DNA of 64,000 nt. Origin: Plantago ovata (Eukaryota; Streptophyta; Magnoliopsida; Lamiales; Plantaginaceae). The stretch covers positions 19,811,033-19,875,032 of the forward strand of contig CM051456.1 in assembly GCA_028274465.1 (NCBI GenBank), in the 5' to 3' direction. Position 1 is the first letter of the stretch. Each line of letters begins with the position of its first letter. This document shows, piece by piece, positions 57,894 through 64,000 of the stretch. Under the pieces are notes generated by a model. That model was not told the origin of the DNA and searched no databases. It saw only the letters and a program-made list of their open reading frames with translations. The position numbers and the translations under genes are program-made.

Positions 57894-59084
57894 TGTATAT
57901 GGTTTCTTAACTTACGCAAAAAAAAAAAAAACGAGAAAAAGGGTTCCTATATTCTGGAACCAGGATTGGGAAAGGTGTTAATGCTGGTTATTAACTTAAC
58001 CTTGTTAAGTTATTTTTTAAGGTTATTTTGATTAGAAGAGTATCATAGGTGAACCGTGGTTACTGGGTTCTGTAGCTGTGTATGTCTTGCTGTTGTAGGT
58101 AGGCAGGCTAAGCTGTGAAACTTCAGTTTATTTTGTACCGTCTTCAGTGATTTTAAAAGTGTGTGCAGAATTTCTTTTAGCACCATATGTCTAGTACTTC
58201 CTATTTGCCAACACAATTTGAATGCATGAATAGCCATACTTTTGCCAAGTCCTGTGGTGCTAATCGGTAGTAATAGTTGGCCATCATCCATTTCAGTTGA
58301 TTAGTATTGAAATGTGGGGGTTGGGGCACAAAACAAACGCTTGTTCGCTCCCCTTTAATCTTGACCTCCATACCATGGTGCGTTTCTCTCTGTCAGGTGT
58401 GGATCTTTGGACCTTCTAAGAAGCACGGAAAGCACGGAAATGGAAACATTTTGAATACGTGGAAACGCTAAAATTTGAAAAAATAGGTTACGGCGTGTAG
58501 GAAATGTTTAATTTTTTTATTTTTAAAACATATTTTTTTTATGTATACTATAATTCATAAACTTATAATGATGATATAAGTATTAAACATGCAAATAAGA
58601 TAGATACAATTGCATTAAATTTATAACTTATAAATAACAAATTATAAGGGAAAAAAAAAGGGGAGTATTACTACTAGTAGCTAGTTAGATGAAGGAGCTC
58701 AATGAAATGTTGGCTTTTATTTGTGTGAGAATGGGGACATGTGGCGGAAGAATAAGCTAACACCATACACCATGTAGAAGATGCACAAGCAACTTATTTG
58801 GTTTTATATTGTTAAGTACACGCAATTAATTAGCAGCACAAACAAGCACGCAAACGTTTCTTTCCCGTTTCCGAAACGTATTATGGGGGAAGCACAATGC
58901 AATATCACGTTTTCGTGCTTCATTGGACCTCTCATTCTGGTCCATGTACAAAAGCTCGACATAGTAGCCAAAATCCCTTATAACAAAGTAATGCACTCAA
59001 AGTCTCAAATCACCGCTCTTAGTTCAACACCTCCTAATCATGTATACAGATATTCTCTGTTCCATAATGAAATATTTTGACATA
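57894..59084. other. SMR 3' region and spacer
   Basis: Probable 3' UTR to about 58350, then AT-rich DNA. No coding potential was recognised on either strand. Confidence 0.5.
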
Positions 59085-59307
59085 CTCCCTTTGTTCCAAA
59101 ACAACAGTTGTATCATTTTTTGTGTTGCACAGAAAATAAGTAAAAAAAGTTAAATATCGAGTTATATTGCTAGTGGGGATTGAAGTACATTGATGGATTA
59201 TAAAATTATTATTAACATGTTAAAATATGACAAAGAAATAAATGGTGCAACTCTAACGGGACACCCAAAATGATGAAATGGTGCAATTATTTTTTAGACC
59301 GAGGGAG
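59085..59307. mobile_element. Stowaway-like MITE
   Basis: The element starts CTCCCTTTGTTCCAAAACAA and ends ATTTTTTAGACCGAGGGAG, flanked by TA. TGGTGCAA words near the right end mirror TTGTATCA near the left. Length 223 bases. Confidence 0.8.
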
Positions 59308-60031
59308 TATGTTTCGTACAAAATGAATATATTTATACGGGAAAGCATAGGCATTTGAAAGTAGAAAATTCGATAAATGTCAAGTACATATTTGTAAGTT
59401 TTCAAGGAGTTTATTTATTTATTTATTTTTTGAAAAGGAATGACAGTTTTATTGCTACTAATGAGAATATACTGATACATAACTACGTCCAATAGACTTA
59501 GCTAACCGGATTAACGAGTCTCAAGGAGTTATATTGCAAAATATCAAACAACATTCACATTAGTTATTTATTGTATATTACTTAAACTTAAACTGAAAGT
59601 AAAACATTTAGGTCAAAGATCAAATAGAATAAAAATAGAATAATATCAAAATAAATGTAAAGAATTTACTCATAATAAGGATCCTATCCGCATGTCTACT
59701 TTGTACAATTAATTTGTATAGTATACATTAAATATGACATGTAGTATTAATAAAAAAAATTAAAAAAAAATCTACTCTAGTATACTACACTAGGAAAGTA
59801 AAAGAAAAAGGAAAGAAAGAGTGTGTAGTGTGCAATTTGGACTCCCTGACACAGTTATTCTTTATTCTATTCTACTTAAATTGAAATTGAAGGTAAGAAA
59901 GGTAAGAAACTAGTACGATCCGTATATTAGTTAGAGCAGCCGACTTATCGGCATATGTTTTGGTTTTATCGTTAAAGCCGTAAAGGCCATTACAGTACTG
60001 ATTCAAGTAAATGCTGGCCCACATGTGGCGC
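59308..60031. other. ELF4 upstream spacer
   Basis: A possible non-LTR 3' end lies near 59420-59520 (T-rich start, then AAGGAATGACAGTTTTATTG). The word AAAAATCT, a CCA1-binding-site match, occurs at 59766-59773. No gene was seen. Confidence 0.35.
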
Positions 60032-60145
60032 CACGTGATCCGACTAACAGATTTATATCTGATCTGTTTCTCGATTCAAACTATTGGGCGATCCGAACCC
60101 GACGTTATAGTGTGCCTGCTGGCTAATGGCTACATATAAAAAACC
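60032..60145 (+). promoter_or_regulatory. ELF4 core promoter with G-box
   Basis: A perfect G-box CACGTG lies at 60032-60037, just after the E-box CATGTG in CCCACATGTGGCGCC. A TATA box (CATATAAAAAA) lies at about 60133-60143, and the ATG is 57-66 bases further on. Bees-type light and clock factors bind G-boxes; their action here is inference. Confidence 0.5.
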
Positions 60146-60199
60146 ACTACTCGGTGATTCTCTTCAAACATTACACTAACTTACTACCTCATCAAAGCC

Positions 60200-60574
60200 A
60201 TGGACAAATCTTCTCAAACCCTAATCACCGCCAATCGCCACCGCCTCAGCGACACAATCTACGGCGGCGGCGGCGGTGAAGACGAGGACGAAGACGGAGG
60301 AGGAAAGGATGAGTGTCGCGATGCCGAAGCGTGGGAAACGCTCAGTAAGAGTTTTAAAGAGGTACAGAAAGTTCTGGATCGCAATCGGCAATTGATCGAG
60401 CAGGTGAACGACAATCAGCAATCGATGATTCCGCGTAATATCGCCAGAAATGTCGACTTGATTCGAGAGATTAATGAGAATATTTCCAGAGTTGTTGGCC
60501 TTTACTCCACTCTCTCCTCCGATTTCACCGGAATCGTTCACCGGCGGAAAGGAGAAGCTTCCAAGGATTTTTAA
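60200..60574 (+). CDS. ELF4: EARLY FLOWERING 4 (ELF4) family protein
   Basis: The 124-residue intronless frame contains the whole ELF4 domain from W45: AWETLSKSFKEVQKVLDRNR, LIEQVNDNQQS, NVDLIREINENISRVVGLYS. This is the short helical hairpin protein that works in the evening complex of the circadian clock with ELF3 and LUX in the nucleus. The first 40 residues are a variable linker with poly-Gly and an acidic stretch (GGGGGEDEDEDGGG), coded by a GC-rich repeat. In Arabidopsis relatives the central word is VNDNHQS; here it is VNDNQQS. Length and lack of introns fit the family. ELF4 proper and ELF4-like (EFL) genes are hard to tell apart by eye, so the symbol is approximate. Confidence 0.85.
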   Translation: MDKSSQTLITANRHRLSDTIYGGGGGEDEDEDGGGKDECRDAEAWETLSKSFKEVQKVLDRNRQLIEQVNDNQQSMIPRNIARNVDLIREINENISRVVGLYSTLSSDFTGIVHRRKGEASKDF

Positions 60575-62974
60575 CTGAGTAAATTTTCTTCGTTTGAGAC
60601 TTGCGTTATGAATTTGAATTTTAAGCTTGATGATTGTTGTGTTTGTGTGGTTTAATTGAGTGAGAGTTGGCTTTTGACTCTTGTGAATTGTGATGTTGTT
60701 GTGCTACTGTGGTAATGATTATTGTTCGTTTTCGTTCAGTTTCGTTTTTAAGGTTGTATAGAGGAATTTGAGGATTGATTGATTGATTGATGAGCAGCTG
60801 GACTAGCTGCAACATGTTGATGACTCTGCACTTTATGTGAGGTAAAATTTTGCATCATTGCTTTATTTTGATTTGGTTTTTGATTTTGATTTTGATTTTT
60901 TTGGTTAAATGGTGAAAAGTTGTTTGATGGTTTGGAAGTTATGTTTTCTTATGAAGGAACACTGAAGTGGAATTCTTCTGGAATTGCTAGAAGCATTTGT
61001 TGATTCATTTTGACGTTTTTTCTTTTTTGGTAGTTGGAATTACAACTAAATTACAACGCTTTCAAATTGTCGGACAAGGGATTTTTTTAGATTTTGATTT
61101 TGGAATGTGTTGCTATCTCTTTACTCATTTTTACTTCATCAGAATCTAAAATGTTATTTTGAATTTTTGATCGAACTTGGTGTTTTTCACCATATATATA
61201 AGCTTATTGTTTCAGATTGTTTTATGCTATGGCGAAGATGACTTTGCTCGATTGCTCTGATTTTTGCCAGGAAGAGTAACGTGTATACACAAGAAAGTAA
61301 GAACTGGAGGACAATTGAATGTGGAATTTTTCTTCTTTGCATCACATTTGGGGTGGTTTTCAAGGATGTCACTTGTAGTTTTCTGTCTGCATATCATTTT
61401 ACCATATCATGTTATCTTGTATCTTCTTCCCTATCCCATGAAACACATGAGCTTTTGGCTTTTTTATCTGTTCAATGGACTAGATGTGAAGAAAGTTGAA
61501 AGTTGTTTCGCGTTACTTTTCAGGGTGGAATGTATCTCTGTGTGCTTCCTTCAGTTCTGTCTTGCCAACACTGACAAGTTGTTTCAAGTTACTCCCCTGG
61601 TGAAGATAAACTCTCATGCAGTGAAAATCTGTGTTATACTCTGAGCTGTTTCAAGTTTCTCCCATGGTGAAGATAAACTCTTATGCAGTGAAAATCTGTG
61701 TTATACTCTGCTATTTCAAGTTACTTTCTGGACTGATTCATTGGCAAATGCAATGCTTTTGCATTTCATGCATATAAATGAACTTGAACGTTGTTCTAGT
61801 GGAGATAAACTCTCATGCAGTGGAAACCTGTGTTATACTCTGAGCAAGCTGTGAAATCTTTAAAGTTTCCCGCCCACAAGCCACAGTTCCTCCAAAACAG
61901 ATAATCGCGAGATGTTCAAAAATGTAAGTATTTTTACCAGACGTTTTAGACTCCCTCTTCCCAGTCGTTCTCCCCTTCTCTCGAGCCTTTGGGATATCTC
62001 GAGTTTGGGTCCTAAGTTACACGTTTCATGATCCATTCTTCTTCTCTTGTGGATTTTGGACGTAAGAGTAACTACTATATTTCACCAGAGAATATGAGAA
62101 AGTAATTTGAAGCTGAAAATCGCTCTAGTGCTGAGCGAAACAAGAGAAAACGTATGATGGGTCCACTTCATGGACTTTGATGTGTCTTGGCTTGTCTTAG
62201 GTGTATCAATATGCCTTCTTAGCCCACAAGGATAAGCAATGCCTCTCACCCAAATTTCCTCTATTCCTCAGCTGGCAAGTTTCCTCTATTCCTCAGCTGG
62301 CAAGTAAAATATTCAAATCTTATGAAGGATAGCTTTTAATCCATGTGGGGTTAGAATGATCTCGGATCATTCTCGGAGATAAGAGTTAGTTTAGTGTTCA
62401 AGCTGGAGAATTGAGTGCATTGTTGTATTCGATATGTTAAATGGATATGTTGGCGGGTAAAGGTGGTGTCTAGGCAGCCTAGCAACGCTGCAATTACAAA
62501 AGTCTTGGTTTTACTTTGATTATCAATCAATTACAAACTTAACCTGTCAAATGAATTACCTAGTTCTGGTAATAAACACGAAAGCTTATGAACCAGTGCA
62601 TTGTGTAATTGGTTGGCAACGCTAACTGCAGTCGCTGCAGATTCAAAATTTCAGTCGGAGAATAAAATATCTAGTGATTCAACAGACCAACGGATCAGGA
62701 CCTATTAATTCCGATTTGAAGTCGAAATGATACACTGCTCGAGTTTTTGATTCAATAATCTTCCCTGTCATCGGTGCTTCACAAAATGAAGTGAACAAGT
62801 ATTGAAATTTGAAAGTAAAAACAGAATTCAAAGTTAAATCGTGTCTTAATGTAATCTGGCGTTCAAGCTCGCAGAAAGTTCGACATCGCTCTATAATTTA
62901 AGCACTTTATCTAGCAAAGGCACTTCCTATAACAGCTTAATAGAAACACTGAAACAAATCGGGCAAAGATCTCA
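60575..62974. other. ELF4 3' region and spacer
   Basis: The first few hundred bases are T-rich 3' UTR-like sequence. Further on there are imperfect direct repeats (listed separately) and a perfect tandem pair of about 24 bases around TTTCCTCTATTCCTCAGCTG near 62261-62305. No gene was recognised. Confidence 0.5.
61578..61845 (+). repeat. three copies of a roughly 60-bp direct repeat
   Basis: AGATAAACTCTCATGCAGTG followed by GAAAATCTGTGTTATACTCTG occurs near 61602, 61670 and 61804. The first two also share GTTTCAAGTTWCTCCC. The third is separated by about 100 bases. Their role is unknown. Confidence 0.8.
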
Positions 62975-64000
62975 TCACAGGGGAAGTTCACCACTGTCAA
63001 CGATCACGACACTGCTCTTTGGGGTGCCACTTTGTTTGCCCTCAGCTTCAATTTTGTAAACCACATCCATTCCAGAAAGTACCTTTCCAAAGACAACGTG
63101 ACGTCCATCCAACCTAGACACGCAGAGAAGTTATAAGTACGAAACCAAAAATAATGTTGCAGATGGAAGAGCTCTTATTGCAGAAAGCCTATTAGTGACT
63201 GCTATCCCTGAAAGTTTGGCCCCTCCCTATGAGATGTGAAACATCATCAAATACATGAAATGAGGTCTGCCTTTCACTCGTACATCCTTCAGAAAGGATA
63301 CATTTCCCAGTTTAGCGTTATTTAAACAGGGGGTCGGTTTGGCATGCATTATCAAAAAAGGGGGTATACACAACACAACTGTCCAAACTTTGACGTGTCA
63401 GTAAATCTCCACATATTTAACTGTTTCCTCGGTAGAAGCCATCACAGAAAAGAAAGATGATATGAAATAGTTACTAGCTGGTTTGGGTTGTGTATGCATT
63501 ATTAACTAGGGGGTGGGTTATACGTAACTTTTCAAATTTTGTGGTCAGTAAATATCCCCATATTTCACTGGCTTCGTTTGTATATACTGTCATAGAAAAT
63601 AAAGATGGAATGAAATAGTTACCAGCTGGTTGTCACGGTTGTAATGAAAAACTGGGAGCCATTGGTGTCAGAACCAGCATTGGCCATAGACAGAAGCCCT
63701 GAAATTTTAGATAACATTGTGATTAATGCACATTGTCATATAAGTTTTCTATGTTAGATGATTAAAGTCATTTAATGTGCATTATGCACTGATTGTTTCA
63801 TATCTATTCCCACATAAATGGGTTTTGTACCAGGTCCAGTGTGCTTGATCTTGAAATTTTCATCAGCAAACTTCTCGCCATAAATTGATTCTCCGCCTCT
63901 CCCATCTCCTAGAGTGAAGTCACCACCTTGAAGCATGAAGCTTGGAATAATCCTATGGAATTTACTTCCCTTGTAGTGAAGGGGCACTCCTTGTTTCCCA
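62975..64000 (-). CDS. ROC7: cyclophilin-type peptidyl-prolyl isomerase, ROC7/CYP20-1-like, 3' half
   Basis: Minus-strand exons visible: from beyond 64000 to 63831, 63698-63623, and 63113-62975 with the stop at 62975-62977. The translated parts read [20 protein letters not shown] then [40 protein letters not shown]; and [20 protein letters not shown], ending DSGELPL. The active-site residues R, F, Q and M of [13 protein letters not shown], the QFFITT motif and the tryptophan before LDGRHVVFG are present. The C-terminus and the [14 protein letters not shown] insertion match secretory-pathway plant cyclophilins. The 5' exons with a signal peptide would lie outside the window. Cyclophilins speed proline isomerisation during folding. 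Its place beside the SMR and inositol kinase genes agrees with Arabidopsis order. Confidence 0.9.
63114..63622 (-). other. intron of the cyclophilin gene
   Basis: This 509-base intron contains an imperfect direct duplication: TTTACTG...ATCACAGAAA(A)GAAAGATG...GAAATAGTTAC with CAGCTGG-like words recurs near 63420-63480 and 63555-63625. No other feature was seen. Confidence 0.55.

Noticed and set aside
1..64000. tRNA, rRNA or other structural RNA genes
   Set aside because: I looked for tRNA A/B box pairs with clover-leaf ends and for rRNA-like stretches and saw none that I could support by eye; a covariance search was not possible.
1..64000. Intact LTR retrotransposon or integrated pararetrovirus
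   Set aside because: No gag, protease, integrase or long direct terminal repeats were recognised; the only reverse-transcriptase traces are LINE-type.

Overview
This is a stretch of AT-rich plant nuclear DNA. Genes have many GT-AG introns, introns and spacers hold Stowaway-like MITEs and LINE pieces, and plant-only gene families (ELF4, full-size ABCG/PDR, FAR1-type transposase) are present. It reads as a eudicot. From memory of the Arabidopsis numbering, inositol kinase, an SMR-domain protein and a ROC7-type cyclophilin are consecutive genes on Arabidopsis chromosome 5 (At5g58730, 58720, 58710). The same three families occur in the same order here, so the right half looks like a conserved block. 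I cannot fix the order or species.

Layout. 1-13.5 kb is a graveyard of gene fragments: a 2.7 kb TIR element full of simple arrays, a broken piece of an ABCG31-like gene, an SNF2 (CHR28-like) pseudogene with a LINE in one intron and its motif VI exon inverted, and a truncated NIP7 copy. Among them stands one intact intronless MHK-like protein kinase on the minus strand. 13.5-19.2 kb is gene-free and holds MITEs, retroelement ends and two members of a TIR element family with palindromic GGAGC cores. 19.4-30 kb is a complete ABCG31 gene; its 24 exons join in frame to 1427 codons. 30-34 kb is nested transposon debris. 34.1-36.3 kb is a two-exon myo-inositol kinase.

39.1-50.8 kb is the most interesting part: an 11.7 kb Mutator-like element with a 9-bp target duplication and recognisable TIRs. 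Like MuDR it carries two convergent genes that start near opposite ends. One is a FAR1-type transposase, broken by one nonsense codon and one frameshift. The other is a nine-exon Ulp1-like cysteine protease gene that is open from end to end (1184 codons). A short repeat (consensus ATATATCCCATGATATCAAC, about 130 units by eye) fills nearly all introns of both genes and the gap between them, keeps one orientation whatever the gene strand, and stops at the element ends.

50.9-64 kb returns to host genes: an 11-exon SMR-domain gene with an apparent 1-bp deletion in a T run, an intronless ELF4, and the 3' half of a secretory-type cyclophilin cut by the window end.

Exon boundaries were placed by hand from splice signals, reading-frame continuity and recall of protein families. 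No alignment or database search was run.
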